The notes under the pieces are model-generated. The model saw only the letters and a program-made list of their open reading frames with translations, searched no databases and was not told the DNA's origin. The translations under genes were made by a program, and so were the position numbers. From assembly GCA_942493235.1 (NCBI GenBank), contig OW818676.1, forward strand, positions 3,658,001 to 3,722,000: a DNA stretch of 64,000 bases, read 5' to 3'. The DNA is from ENR-C587 sp942493235. Lineage in GTDB: Bacteria; Bacteroidota; Ignavibacteria; Kapaibacteriales; UBA2268. Of this stretch, positions 43,679 through 53,068 are shown in pieces (position 1 is the stretch's first letter; every line of letters begins with the position of its first letter).

Positions 43679-46109
43679 GTTGTAAGTATGATTAGTTATT
43701 AAATCTCTATTCGTAATAATATTTGAAATTAAAACTTCAATACCTTTCAATTTTGATTGACGAACAATATTCAGTCCAATATTTTTTCTAAAAATGTAAT
43801 TATTCATTAGTTTAAATCTAGCTCTTTGTAAGATACTGTTATCAAAAATTATGTATCTTACATCCAATGGTCTATAATTAAATTTGGTTGCCTTTATATA
43901 CTTATTTTCAATCGTAGTTTTATCAATGGAAACTAAATCATCATCATTCCCAGTCGCAATACCCATCGAATTCACTGGTAGCAATTGTCTTATTTCAATA
44001 TAGTCATTATATAGATTTTCACCTTTAAAATCCTTTTTTACAAAGAAATAATTGATTTCCTTATTGTCTAATTTGTTCCATTCAATCTTCAATAAGGAAT
44101 TATTGAGTAAATAATTATATTTTTCTTCTCTGTTACCTTGTAAATCATAATGATAAACTTTTCCCAATTCATTCTTCTTTTTCTGTCCGGTTTTTACAAA
44201 TATATTTATAGAAACACCTTGCATAATATCAAATACATTCTGGTCTGGAGAACCATCAGGGCATATCTCTTTTTTCTTTGCATTACCGTGCAAATCCAAA
44301 ATATAAATACAATCAAAACTTTCAAGTAAATTTTTTCTCATTTGCCTATGAATTAAACCATCAATAAAGCTATTATTAGATATATAAGCTAAAATACCAC
44401 TTCCGTTTTTATCTACGAAATGCTGACCAAATCTAATAAATTTTATATAGTCATCTGATAAGGGTTGAATATTTCTTTCATTTAAATCTTTTTTATAATC
44501 CGCTAATAAACCTTCTATCCATTTTGATTTATTGGAACTACTCACGGCATACGGCGGATTACCAATTACACACATAACCGGGGTATCTCTTTTGATATAA
44601 TTTGCCTCGTTTGCTTCTGTACTTAACCAGCTTGCGAAAAGTGTTCCGGTGTCGGGATGGCTTTCCTCCAGACTATTAGTCAAATAAACTCGGAAGCGTT
44701 GATTTGATGTAGGTTTGTAGCCTGTCTCGGTTAGCAATAAATCTAATTTTAGATGAGCCATAGCATAGCTTGCCATCAGCAACTCAAATCCATTTAGTCT
44801 CGGCAATAAATGAGACTCAACATAATTGCTCCAAATTCCCTGCTGTCCTTGAAATCTTTTATGTATATGTTTAATCACCTCAGCAAGGAAAGTTCCGGTG
44901 CCGGTAGCAGGGTCTAAAATCTGAACTCTATGAACTTCTTCCTCTACCATTTTACCCTGAACATTTACTTTGATTTTAGTTTTAGTGCTATCAGCAAGAC
45001 CATTTGGCAGACCGAACTCGGTTTTTAAAATATCATCAACCGCCCTGACTATAAAATTAACAACAGGTTGTGGGGTGTACCATACACCACGAGCTTTACG
45101 AAGTTTGGGGTCATATTCACTTAGGAAAGTCTCATAGAAATGGATAATCGGGTCTTCCATTTTTGTTTGTTTGCCGAAATCTTTTAAAATATCGGCAACA
45201 TTGCAAGCTAAGAAAATATCCGCCAGACTATCTACTATCCACTTAATACGGTCATCTATATCGGGACCGGCTATGTAACCGAAAAGCCGTCTCAGAAACG
45301 GATTACTACGCGGGATAAGTTCTGCCGCTTCCTGACGTGAGAAATTATTAAGCGAAGTGTCGTGCAGACGAGCCGCAAACATACCATAAGCAATTGTTTG
45401 AGCATAAACATCGGCAAAACCTTTAGCCGTTATATCGTGAATCAAGATTTCCCGAAATGCTATCATTTGGTCTTTTAAAGTGCTATCCTCACTATTGGTC
45501 TCGTCGCTATTTAATGCCTTTTCAATAACATCAGAGAGTAATTTCGCTTTGCCAGCCATCATCTCTGCCAATCGCTTAGGGCTTTTGATAGTCTGCCCGA
45601 TATGTGTGCAGAAATCCCTAATTAAATTCTCGAAATTGCCGAAATTCTCAATTAAAGGGACGATTGTCCCTCTTAATTCCCCCCCATTGGAGGGGTTAGG
45701 GGTGGTTCTTCCTCCATCATGGGTGGTTCTTAATTCACCGATTTTTATTTGAGCAATCGGTTGACCATCTCTATATAAGTGAAAGTCTAAATAATCAGTA
45801 AAAATCAAATTATTTAGAGATTCCTTATATCTGTCGAATTGTTCTTTATTACCTGCTTTTTTTGAGCCGGATAAATCCGAATCGCCAACATCCTTTGCTT
45901 CTATAAAGCCAACCGGGATATTGTTTTTCTTTTTTGTTAGGATATAATCGGGAGCTCCGCAAGCTTGCCTTTTTTGGTTCGTTTGTAGCATTAATATCCG
46001 GCACAAGGCTTTCTAATAATTGCTGTAAATCACCACGAAATGTATGCTCTGTTGCATTCCCTAATTTATATCTATTGTTGATATTTTCTATGTATTGAGA
46101 TATGGTCAT
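43046..46109 (-). pseudogene. Type IIG/ISP-like restriction-modification enzyme, frameshifted near its N terminus
   Basis: One chain of about 1020 aa if repaired. Order: N-terminal PD-(D/E)XK nuclease (GAPDYI ... GFIEAK), helical linker, N6-adenine methylase with motif I LDPATGTGTFL and motif IV VIGNPPYAV, then target-recognition and C-terminal specificity domains. No helicase motifs, so it is not a true ISP translocase. The first frame runs from 46109 (MTISQYIENI...) to an A6 run at 45971-45976 (plus strand T6); the rest continues in another frame (RQACGAPDYIL) to 43046. Five A's would restore one reading frame. The longest uninterrupted frame is 43046-46006. Residues GELRTTHDGG to NPSNGGELRG derive from an inserted repeat. 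It may be an on/off switch, a dead gene, or a sequencing slip. Confidence 0.85.
45676..45740. repeat. Intragenic copy of the GGGTGGTTCTT repeat inside the RM gene
   Basis: AATTCCCCCCCATTGGAGGG, GTTAGGGGTGGTTCTT and a second GGGTGGTTCTT match the ends of the repeat seen at 48103, 48307 and 48636, without its central hairpin. It is in frame and adds about 22 residues between the nuclease core and the methylase. Confidence 0.65.
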
Positions 46110-46224
46110 AAAATATATATGCTAAATATTATTAAATCTTTGTCTATTTATCATTTACAAATTAACACATTTTTAGATAAAATCAAAACAAAGAATTGAA
46201 CTAATAATTAACAAAAAAATACCT

Positions 46225-46854
46225 TTATAATACTCTTGCCCCGACTCGGGCGTTGGTAACTCTGATTACTTCATCGCAAAATAATTGAGCCTTAGAGAGG
46301 TGAATGTCGGCAATGATTTCTACGGATTCCAAATAGTTTTCATCGCTGGAGATAGCATATTTGGCGAGCAAACGCTTAACAATATTAATATCTTCATAGA
46401 CGCAGTTAATTTTTACTTTGCAGGTACGGTGAACGGCGACTTTATTGCAAATTTCGAGAGCAGCACAAGCGGCATCGGCATAAGCTCTGGCGAGAGGTCC
46501 CACTCCCAATTTAGTACCGCCATAGTAACGAGTAACAACTACAATTAGGTCACTGATATCAAATTTATTAAGCGAGAATAAAATCGGTTTGCCGCCGGTG
46601 CCGTTGGGTTCGCCGTCGTCAGAGAATCTATATTCCATTCCGTTATAACCGATTCTATAAGCATAGCAGTTATGAGTAGCATCGAAATATTGAGAACGCA
46701 TCAGAGTCAGAAATTCGTTAGCGGACTCCTTATCAGCAGTATGTGCAGCAGTACCGATAAATTTCGAGCCTTTGATTTTAATTTCCGCCGATTGAATTTT
46801 TTCAATAGTATAATAAATATCTATGTTCTTTGTTTCGGTGTCCGTGTTTGTCAT
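46225..46854 (-). CDS. YigZ/IMPACT-family protein
   Basis: Protein of 209 aa with the IMPACT/UPF0029 core: IKGSKFIGTAAHTADKESA, ATHNCYAYRIG, EYRFSDDGEPNGTGGKPI and VVVTRYYGGTKLGVGPLARAY, followed by a ferredoxin-like C-terminal domain (about 140-209). Bacterial YigZ is widespread and linked loosely to translation or protein-lysine chemistry, but its biochemical role is unclear. Divergent from bshA with an ~85-bp gap. It borders the restriction-modification island on the left, so it marks the return to housekeeping genes. Confidence 0.93.
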   Translation of the reverse strand: MTNTDTETKNIDIYYTIEKIQSAEIKIKGSKFIGTAAHTADKESANEFLTLMRSQYFDATHNCYAYRIGYNGMEYRFSDDGEPNGTGGKPILFSLNKFDISDLIVVVTRYYGGTKLGVGPLARAYADAACAALEICNKVAVHRTCKVKINCVYEDINIVKRLLAKYAISSDENYLESVEIIADIHLSKAQLFCDEVIRVTNARVGARVL

Positions 46855-46939
46855 TTCTCTTGTAGTCTGCTTATATAATAAATAATGTTTGTAATTGTCT
46901 TTAAGCTCATTAATGATTATTAGAAATTTGAAAGTAAAT

Positions 46940-48061
46940 ATGAAAATAGCAATGGTTTGCTATCCTACTTACGGTGGCAGCGGAATAGTGGCAACTGAAC
47001 TCGGCACAGCACTTGCCAAACTCGGCAATGAGGTTCATTTTATCAGCTATGATATGCCGGCAAGGCTCGATAGCTTTCAAGAAAACATTTATTTCCATAA
47101 TGTTGAGATTCCAAGATATCCGTTATTTGAATTCCAATTATATTCCCTTGCACTTGCAGGAAAAATAATAGACGTAGTCAAGTACGAAAAAATTGAATTA
47201 ATACACGTTCACTATGCTATCCCTCATGCAGTAAGTGCATATTTTGCTAAGCAAATACTTAAAAATCAAGATATAAAAATAATTACTACACTGCACGGTA
47301 CGGATGTTACATTGGTCGGATTAGAGCCTTCGTTCCATCCGATTGTCAAATATTCGCTTGAGCAATCAGATTGCATTACCGCTGTTTCAAAATATTTAGC
47401 CGATAAAACTGTTCAGACTTTTGATATAAAAAAGAAAATCGAAGTAATACCCAATTTTATTGACCCCGAGCAATATCACCGCCGCCATTGCAAACATATA
47501 AAGGAGCAGATGGCTCCCAATGGTGAAAAAATATTGATTCATATTTCAAATTTCCGCCCTGTTAAAAGAGTAATGGATACAGTAAAAATACTTGAAGAGG
47601 TTAATAAAACTGTTCCTGCTAAGTTACTTTTAATCGGCGACGGACCGGACAGGAGTGAAGTAGAGCGTGTATGCCGTGAGTCCGGGCTATGCTCGCAAGT
47701 TAAATTCTTAGGTAAATTAAATACATTTACGGAATTATTATCAATTGCAGATGTATTTCTACTGCCAAGCCAGAGCGAAAGTTTTGGGCTGTCTGCCTTA
47801 GAGGCAATGGCATGCGGAGTGCCGGTAGTAGCCTCTAATATCGGTGGAATTCCGGAGCTTGTCCAGCACGGTGAGACCGGATATTTAGCCGAGTTCGGTG
47901 ATACCGAGAGGATGAGCAAATATGTAATTGAGCTTTTAAATAATCCGAAGAAATGGCAAGCATTTTCTGATAATGCTCAGAAAGCAGCTGTAGAAAAATT
48001 CAATACCGATAAAATTGTCAATTATTATTATGAACTCTATCAGGATGTGATTCATAGGTAA
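46940..48061 (+). CDS. bshA: BshA, N-acetyl-alpha-D-glucosaminyl L-malate synthase (bacillithiol)
   Basis: Protein of about 373 aa, GT4 glycosyltransferase. It joins GlcNAc from UDP-GlcNAc to L-malate, the first step of bacillithiol synthesis. Marks: MKIAMVCYPTYGGSGIVATELG, HVHYAIPHAVSAYFAK, TTLHGTDVTLVG, ISNFRPVKRV, and the GT4 E-x7-E motif in SQSESFGLSALEAMACGVPVVAS. The start at 46940 gives the family's N terminus; in-frame upstream starts (46895, 46913) would add a tail with no counterpart. BshB and BshC are not in the window. The organism therefore probably uses bacillithiol as its low-molecular-weight thiol. Confidence 0.92.
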   Translation: MKIAMVCYPTYGGSGIVATELGTALAKLGNEVHFISYDMPARLDSFQENIYFHNVEIPRYPLFEFQLYSLALAGKIIDVVKYEKIELIHVHYAIPHAVSAYFAKQILKNQDIKIITTLHGTDVTLVGLEPSFHPIVKYSLEQSDCITAVSKYLADKTVQTFDIKKKIEVIPNFIDPEQYHRRHCKHIKEQMAPNGEKILIHISNFRPVKRVMDTVKILEEVNKTVPAKLLLIGDGPDRSEVERVCRESGLCSQVKFLGKLNTFTELLSIADVFLLPSQSESFGLSALEAMACGVPVVASNIGGIPELVQHGETGYLAEFGDTERMSKYVIELLNNPKKWQAFSDNAQKAAVEKFNTDKIVNYYYELYQDVIHR

Positions 48062-48975
48062 TATCAATATTATATATTTATATATTCCAAATTCCAAAAA
48101 GAACCACCCCGTCATCGCTTCGCGATGCCACCCCTCCATTGGATGGGAATTTTAAGAAATAGCTTCATCAATACATAATCTTTAAGCCCTCTCCTTCGGA
48201 GAGGGCTTGAGTGAGGTTGAAAGATTTTCGCCACAAGCCGCACTACGCAGAGCATAGTGCGGAGACGCACAAATTTCTAAATCCTAATTCCCAATTCCTA
48301 AGAAAGGAACCCACCCCGTCATCGCTTCGCGATGCCACCCCTCCTTTTGGAGGGGAATTTGAAGAATAGTTGCTACATGGCTTTTTTTACCGATGTTCAA
48401 CATCTAACGATGTTGGAAGAAAAGAACTTATTTCTCCCAAACTTCCTAATTCCTATTTCCCAGTTACAAGCCACCAGTTACCACTTCTTACATAATCTTT
48501 AAGCCCTCTCCTTCGGAGAGGGTTTGGGTGAGGTTGAAAGATTTTCCGCCACCAGCCTTACTACGCAGATCATAGTAAGGAGACGTGCAAATTTCTACTT
48601 CCTATTTCCTACTTCCTATTTCCCAATTCCAAAAAGAACCACCCCGTCATCGCTTCGCGATGCCACCCCTCCTTTTGGAGGGGAATTTGAAGAATGGCCT
48701 ATAAACTATTTTATTGCCGATGTTCAACAGCTAACGCTGTTGGAAGAGAAGATAGGAAAAGGGAGTACCCGTTTCAATTTACCGATGTTCAACATCTAAC
48801 GATGTTGGAAGAAAAGAATTCGTACATGATCTTTAAGCCCTCTCCTTCGGAGAGGGTTTGGGTGAGGTTGAAAGATTTTCCGCCACAAGTCGCACTACGC
48901 AGAGCATAGTGAGGAGACGTGCAAATTCCTATTTCCTAATTCCCAATTCCTATTTCCGAACCCCTATCCCCAAAT
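48062..48975. repeat. Array of interspersed hairpin repeats
   Basis: Four units recur in a mixed order. (a) ACCACCCCGTCATCGCTTCG with CGATG and a CCCTCC...GGAGGGG end: 48103, 48307, 48636. (b) TAAGCCCTCTCCTTCGGAGA, a GAGAGGG hairpin: 48181, 48494, 48834. (c) CGCACTACGCAGAGCATAGT: 48237, 48554, 48891. (d) ACCGATGTTCAACATCTAAC with GATGTTG: 48390, 48716, 48781. Each has its own dyad. Short CCTAATTCCCAATTCC tracts lie between. The order reads a-b-c-a-d-b-c-a-d-d-b-c. Open frames within it are made of repeats and are not genes. Confidence 0.75.
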
Positions 48976-49527
48976 TTATTTTACTTCTCCGACGCTTTCA
49001 CGGAACTCGGCAGAGTATTTAATGTAATTATAGGCATTTTTGACTACACGCTTAATTTCTTCGTCTGATAAATCTCTAACTACTTTGGCAGGGACTCCGG
49101 CAACAAGTGTACCTTCGGGAACTACAAACCCCTCGCGAACTAATGCTCCGGCAGCTACTAAAGTGTGAGAATTAACAACAGCTCCGTCCAATACATTTGC
49201 TCCGATACCGATTAAACAATGGTCTTTAACCGTACAACCGTGCAAAGTAACCGAATGCCCGATAGATACAAACTTGCCTATATCAAGAGCAAATCGAGAG
49301 TTAGTTACATGAAGCATACTTAAATCTTGAACATTGGTACCCTCTCCGATTTTAATATAGTGAACATCGCCTCTAATCACAGTATTATACCATATTGAGC
49401 AGTCTTTGCCAATTTCCACATCTCCGATAATTTTTACTCCTTCACAAATAAATGCTGAAGGATGAATTTTCGGAGTAATCCCTTTATATGTTATAATGCT
49501 ACCGTTATATCCGTTTTCAAATTTCAT
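48976..49527 (-). CDS. Gamma-class carbonic anhydrase-family protein
   Basis: Protein of 183 aa built of hexapeptide repeats forming a left-handed beta-helix (IIGDVEIGKDCSIWYNTVIRGD ... GIGANVLDGAVV) and a C-terminal helix. The three metal-binding histidines are at MLHVTNS, SIGHSV and TLHGCTV. Members of the YrdA/PaaY/gamma-CA group bind zinc or iron; some hydrate CO2, others have no known activity, so catalysis is not certain. Length is normal. Transcribed away from the hairpin array, alone or after the propeller lipoprotein gene (about 50 bp upstream). Confidence 0.9.
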   Translation of the reverse strand: MKFENGYNGSIITYKGITPKIHPSAFICEGVKIIGDVEIGKDCSIWYNTVIRGDVHYIKIGEGTNVQDLSMLHVTNSRFALDIGKFVSIGHSVTLHGCTVKDHCLIGIGANVLDGAVVNSHTLVAAGALVREGFVVPEGTLVAGVPAKVVRDLSDEEIKRVVKNAYNYIKYSAEFRESVGEVK

Positions 49528-49576
49528 AACTTTCCTATAATCAATTAAAACTAATATTAAAAAAATACAAGCGAAA

Positions 49577-50827
49577 CTACCAAGGTAATATTTTATTTAT
49601 CCATGGTTCATCTATCCGAACAAATCCGACTTTTTGAAAATAAGCATAAGAAATTGCACCGTCGGGTCGAACTGTAGGCATCTGCATTAGTGGGTCATAA
49701 TTACTTAATGAATTAATACTCAAGAGCTTACCATTTTCTTTATCTAAGAAATACAATCCTACCGTATTGTCTGTATATCCGAATAGAGCTAAAGACATTT
49801 TCCCTACCAAAACCGGAGAGGGAGAAGTAAAGTCATAAGATTTATGCCATAATAGTTTGCCTTTATTATCAATTTTGAACAGCTTAGTCATCTGTTCGCC
49901 AAGTCCGTTCTGAAATCCATTTATATATATAAAGCCGTCATCGTCGGCAGATAAATATCTTGGAATATAGCTAAGCTCTTTCTCCCATAGCAATTTACCA
50001 TTATTATCAAGGGCATATACTATTGACACTAAATCTTCATCGATAAATCTAATACCGGTTAAATATATATTATCTTTGGTAGCAACCGGATATTTAATCA
50101 ATCGAGTGTGAGCCGAGTATTTCCAGTTTATGTTTCCTTGAGGATTAATTGAATACAGTGTATCTGGCACATCATAGTCATTATTGGTAAGTATAAGCAG
50201 GAGATTTTCTTTCATATCGGCAGAGAGTATTCTCTGAATACTTTTATTATACTCTTTTTTCCAAATAATTTTCCCGTTATATGATACTTTCACTAAGCTA
50301 CCATCTGAAGTACCGGCAATAATACCGTCAGATAAACAGAGCAAATCTGTCGGAATTGTAGTAGCTCCGATTGAATCGCAAATATTTAATTTCCAGCGTA
50401 AATCGCCATTGTAATTATAAGAATAAATATTAAAATTATTAGTTATCGCATATAAATTTTGCTCTTTATCTGCACACATATTTGAATTGACTAATTCATC
50501 TTTGCCAAGCTCTTTCTCCCATAGAATAGTTTCTTTTGCCAGTAGTAGAACTGTGCCGGCGGTAGTAGCATAATAAAATTCCTGATTAGAGAGTGCAAGC
50601 GGTGCAACTATGGCACCACCTTCTTTTTTAGTCTTAAATGATTCATCAAATACGGAATATTTGTAAAACTCGTCATATTCGATATAAGAATTAGATCTGC
50701 CGATTCCGCCGAAATTATTAACTAATTCACCTTTTGATGATGTATATCCACAAGAATTTAACATTAAAGAAACTGCTACGATTAAAAGCACAAACAACAG
50801 TAAAAACAATTTTTTATATTTACTCAT
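49577..50827 (-). CDS. Lipoprotein with PQQ-like beta-propeller
   Basis: Protein of 416 aa. The signal peptide ends with lipobox LNSC (C26), so it is lipid-anchored. The mature part consists of about seven beta-propeller blades of the PQQ/WD-like type, recognisable by recurring NGKLLWEKE, NGDLRWKLN, GKIIWKKEY, KGKLLWHKSY motifs. PQQ-ligand residues are not evident, so it is likelier a scaffold or sensor than a quinoprotein dehydrogenase. It resembles BamB in fold, but no outer-membrane assembly gene is near. The gene follows the SUMF1-like lipoprotein gene by 16 bp and is probably co-transcribed. Confidence 0.82.
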   Translation of the reverse strand: MSKYKKLFLLLFVLLIVAVSLMLNSCGYTSSKGELVNNFGGIGRSNSYIEYDEFYKYSVFDESFKTKKEGGAIVAPLALSNQEFYYATTAGTVLLLAKETILWEKELGKDELVNSNMCADKEQNLYAITNNFNIYSYNYNGDLRWKLNICDSIGATTIPTDLLCLSDGIIAGTSDGSLVKVSYNGKIIWKKEYNKSIQRILSADMKENLLLILTNNDYDVPDTLYSINPQGNINWKYSAHTRLIKYPVATKDNIYLTGIRFIDEDLVSIVYALDNNGKLLWEKELSYIPRYLSADDDGFIYINGFQNGLGEQMTKLFKIDNKGKLLWHKSYDFTSPSPVLVGKMSLALFGYTDNTVGLYFLDKENGKLLSINSLSNYDPLMQMPTVRPDGAISYAYFQKVGFVRIDEPWINKILPW

Positions 50828-50843
50828 CTCATTCCTCTATTTA

Positions 50844-51893
50844 TCATTTATTTCTAACAATTCTAAAACCGATAAACTCTTTAGCTACAGAAGAAGAATC
50901 ACGTGAAGCCGATCTTGCTTTCTGAGAACCATGAGAATATGAGCCGCCTCTGATACACTTAGCAGATTCGATAGTTGACCCGCTTGGATTATCCGAAGGA
51001 GAAACAACATAATAATCAGCGGAATAATTATCCCAGCACCATTCGGCAAGATTGCCATGCATATCAAACAGCCCAAAAGAATTTGCATTTTTTAGTCCCG
51101 ATTTATGCAGTGCAATACCGGAATTCAAATTGTACCAGCCCATATCTTCAAGCACACCGTTACCGGAATAGTCATTTATAGCTCCGGCTCTGCATAAATA
51201 CTCCCATTCAGCTTCAGTAGGTAGCCTATATCCATTTTTATCAATATTGAATTGATAGACAGTTCCCACTAAGGTATAACATGTATCAAAGCCCAATATA
51301 ATTGATAATTTATTACAGAATTCAATTGCCGAACTCCACTCAATATTATTAACAGGGTATTCAGTATTCGGGCTCGATGACGGATTATCCTTCATCACCG
51401 AAAACCATAATTTCTGTGATACTTCATGCTTTGAGCAATATAAAGCATTAGTAATATTTATATTATGAACCGGCTCTTCATCATCTAATCCGGTAATTGA
51501 ACCCATAGAGAAAGAACCGGCAGAAATTTCCGCAATATAAAAGATTGGAATAGTTCTAATCACCAATTCTATTGCATTAGTAGTGTCTTGCCCAAGTACT
51601 AATCTAACATCAAAAGTACCGGCGGTATCCGGAGCAATAAATTCAATTCGCGAATTATTCCATATAATAGCTTCACTTGATAATAATTTTATATCATTAC
51701 CAATTAATATATAAGAATTCTGTGGTTTAATATTTAAATATTCTCCCTGTAGAATTACTCTGTCTGTTTTATCAACAGTATCTTTTTCAAATTTAATCAG
51801 TTTAGCAGTTCCGCCAACATCTTCAATTTCATCATTGCAAGATAGGCAAAACAGGGAAAGAACGATAAGCATTAATTGTCTGATATTTTTCAT
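50844..51893 (-). CDS. Lipoprotein with IPT/TIG and formylglycine-generating-enzyme-like (SUMF1) domains
   Basis: Of 349 aa: lipobox CLSC (C19), an IPT/TIG-like beta domain (about 28-115), then an FGE-sulfatase/SUMF1 domain (about 120-349). The latter has GSFSMGSITGLDDEEPVHNINI, KHEVSQKLWFSVM, YRLPTEAEWEYLCRAG, GLFDMHGNLAEWCWD, CIRGGSYSHG and IGFRIVRNK. True FGE oxidises a sulfatase cysteine; lipoproteins of this type in Bacteroidota, such as GldJ/GldK relatives, are usually structural. No sulfatase gene is nearby. It is first of a two-gene lipoprotein operon. Confidence 0.85.
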   Translation of the reverse strand: MKNIRQLMLIVLSLFCLSCNDEIEDVGGTAKLIKFEKDTVDKTDRVILQGEYLNIKPQNSYILIGNDIKLLSSEAIIWNNSRIEFIAPDTAGTFDVRLVLGQDTTNAIELVIRTIPIFYIAEISAGSFSMGSITGLDDEEPVHNINITNALYCSKHEVSQKLWFSVMKDNPSSSPNTEYPVNNIEWSSAIEFCNKLSIILGFDTCYTLVGTVYQFNIDKNGYRLPTEAEWEYLCRAGAINDYSGNGVLEDMGWYNLNSGIALHKSGLKNANSFGLFDMHGNLAEWCWDNYSADYYVVSPSDNPSGSTIESAKCIRGGSYSHGSQKARSASRDSSSVAKEFIGFRIVRNK

Positions 51894-52498
51894 AATTTCA
51901 ATAATAATTCGTGGTAAATATAATAATTCGTATTAAATATAATATTTTCAAACATAATAATATTAAATATTATTATTTCAAAAACTCAAATATATAAAAA
52001 CTCAAATATATAAAAAAAAAAGGAAATCATTTCGAAAAAGATTTATTTACTTTTATTATAGAATTAATATCATTTCCTGCTTGAAATACTTTTTTGACGG
52101 CAACTTGTGGCTTGAGAGGCTGTGCAAAAACTATTATTTTGCAACAAGTTTCCTTAGTTTTTATCGCCACGACTATTCAAAACCACCACTTTAGAAACTG
52201 TGCAAAAACTCGAATTAATCCATTTATCAAAAAATAAATCTGATGGGTTAACGGTCAGGTTGATAATCATTTATTTGATTTTTCTATCTTTCTATATCGC
52301 AATATCCACTATTTACACAGCCTCTTTGACCACAAGGACGGCAAAATGTGAAATGGACTAATTCATGCTGGAAACGATATAATTTATGGCTCCTGCATAA
52401 GTGTAATATTTTGAATTTCATCTATTCAACTTCAGCTTTGAATTTGTAGTTTGACAAAAATCAAATACTTATGAAAGAGCCTTTAATTATAATTGGGC
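51894..52498. other. Gene-free stretch with MITE-like element
   Basis: Contains two tandem CTCAAATATATAAAAA copies (about 51985-52020) and the AGAGGCTGTG-ended element at 52115-52325. No coding frame is supported. The right end leads into the terminator of the HMA gene. Confidence 0.5.
52115..52325. mobile_element. MITE-like element with AGAGGCTGTGCAAAAACT ends
   Basis: Inverted ends AGAGGCTGTGCAAAAACT (52115-52132) and ACTATTTACACAGCCTCT region (52308-52325), 211 bp, no coding content. Same family as 29979-30232. Confidence 0.55.
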
Positions 52499-52526
52499 AA
52501 AAAAAATCCGACTTAAAGCCGGATTA
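52499..52526 (-). terminator. Terminator of the HMA metal-binding gene
   Basis: AATCCG / CGGATT stem with an A run at its left, which becomes a U tract on the minus strand; about 20 bp beyond the stop codon. Confidence 0.8.
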
Positions 52527-52544
52527 TATATAAAATAATTTATA

Positions 52545-52961
52545 TTATTTTTTGCCTGTACATTTTTTAGGGTCGCAAGTTGCACCATCTGCACTTTTAG
52601 CATCAGAGCATTTAGTATTTTTTTTTGCATCTGTACTTGGGCAGCATTTAGCGTCTTTGCTAGCATCTTTGCATTTAGCATCGCATTTTGCATCTTTAGT
52701 AGCAGTACATGATGAAGCTACAGTAGTCTCTAAAGCTTTTTCATTTGTTAAATCTGCATCATATTTTACAGTTACTAAATTTGCTTTTAAATCAACTTTT
52801 GCACTTTTAACGCCTTTAATGTCTTTAACAGACTTTTCAATTTTAGCTTTGCAGTCTTTGCATTGAGCATTTGTTTTAATTTTTGCTTCTTTGATATTTG
52901 CTGCAAAAGCAAAATTTGCTACGAATAATAAGCCGATACATAATGAAACTATTTTTTTCAT
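52545..52961 (-). CDS. Exported heavy-metal-associated (HMA) protein with Cys-rich tail
   Basis: Protein of 138 aa: signal peptide (about 1-20, NFAFAA), an HMA domain (about 22-85) with metal site AQCKDCKAK (C34, C37), and a tail (about 85-138) with some nine cysteines in Cys/Lys/Asp-rich repeats such as KCDAKCKDASKDAKCCPST. HMA domains bind Cu(I), Zn or similar; the tail could store several ions, like a small metallothionein. Export suggests periplasmic metal capture. No P-type ATPase or metal regulator is adjacent. A TAAATTTG -7 box lies upstream and a terminator downstream, so it is monocistronic. Confidence 0.85.
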   Translation of the reverse strand: MKKIVSLCIGLLFVANFAFAANIKEAKIKTNAQCKDCKAKIEKSVKDIKGVKSAKVDLKANLVTVKYDADLTNEKALETTVASSCTATKDAKCDAKCKDASKDAKCCPSTDAKKNTKCSDAKSADGATCDPKKCTGKK

Positions 52962-53018
52962 TTCTTCAATACTCCAATTAATTATATAAAATTTTCAATA
53001 AAAATCACTTTTAAAACA

Positions 53019-53026
53019 CAAATTTA
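53019..53026 (-). promoter_or_regulatory. TAnnTTTG -7 element of the HMA gene
   Basis: Minus-strand TAAATTTG, matching the Bacteroidota -7 box, about 58 bp before the start codon. No clear TTTG -33 partner. Confidence 0.4.
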
Positions 53027-53068
53027 CAAAATTAGAATTTACTAAACAATTATTATTTAATAACTGCA

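Noticed and set aside
45965..45980. Programmed -1 ribosomal frameshift at A AAA AAG in the RM gene
   Set aside because: The heptamer looks like a classic slippery site, but the downstream nuclease frame requires a +1 (or -2) change, not -1. A homopolymer indel explains it better.
43046..46109. True type ISP (helicase-containing) restriction enzyme
   Set aside because: The C-terminal specificity part resembles that family, but no Walker A/B or helicase motifs lie between the nuclease and methylase, and the length (~1020 aa) is too short.
48524..48909. Small open reading frames in the hairpin array
   Set aside because: They translate repeat units (proline/arginine-rich, out of keeping with the genome) and no start or family signal is present.
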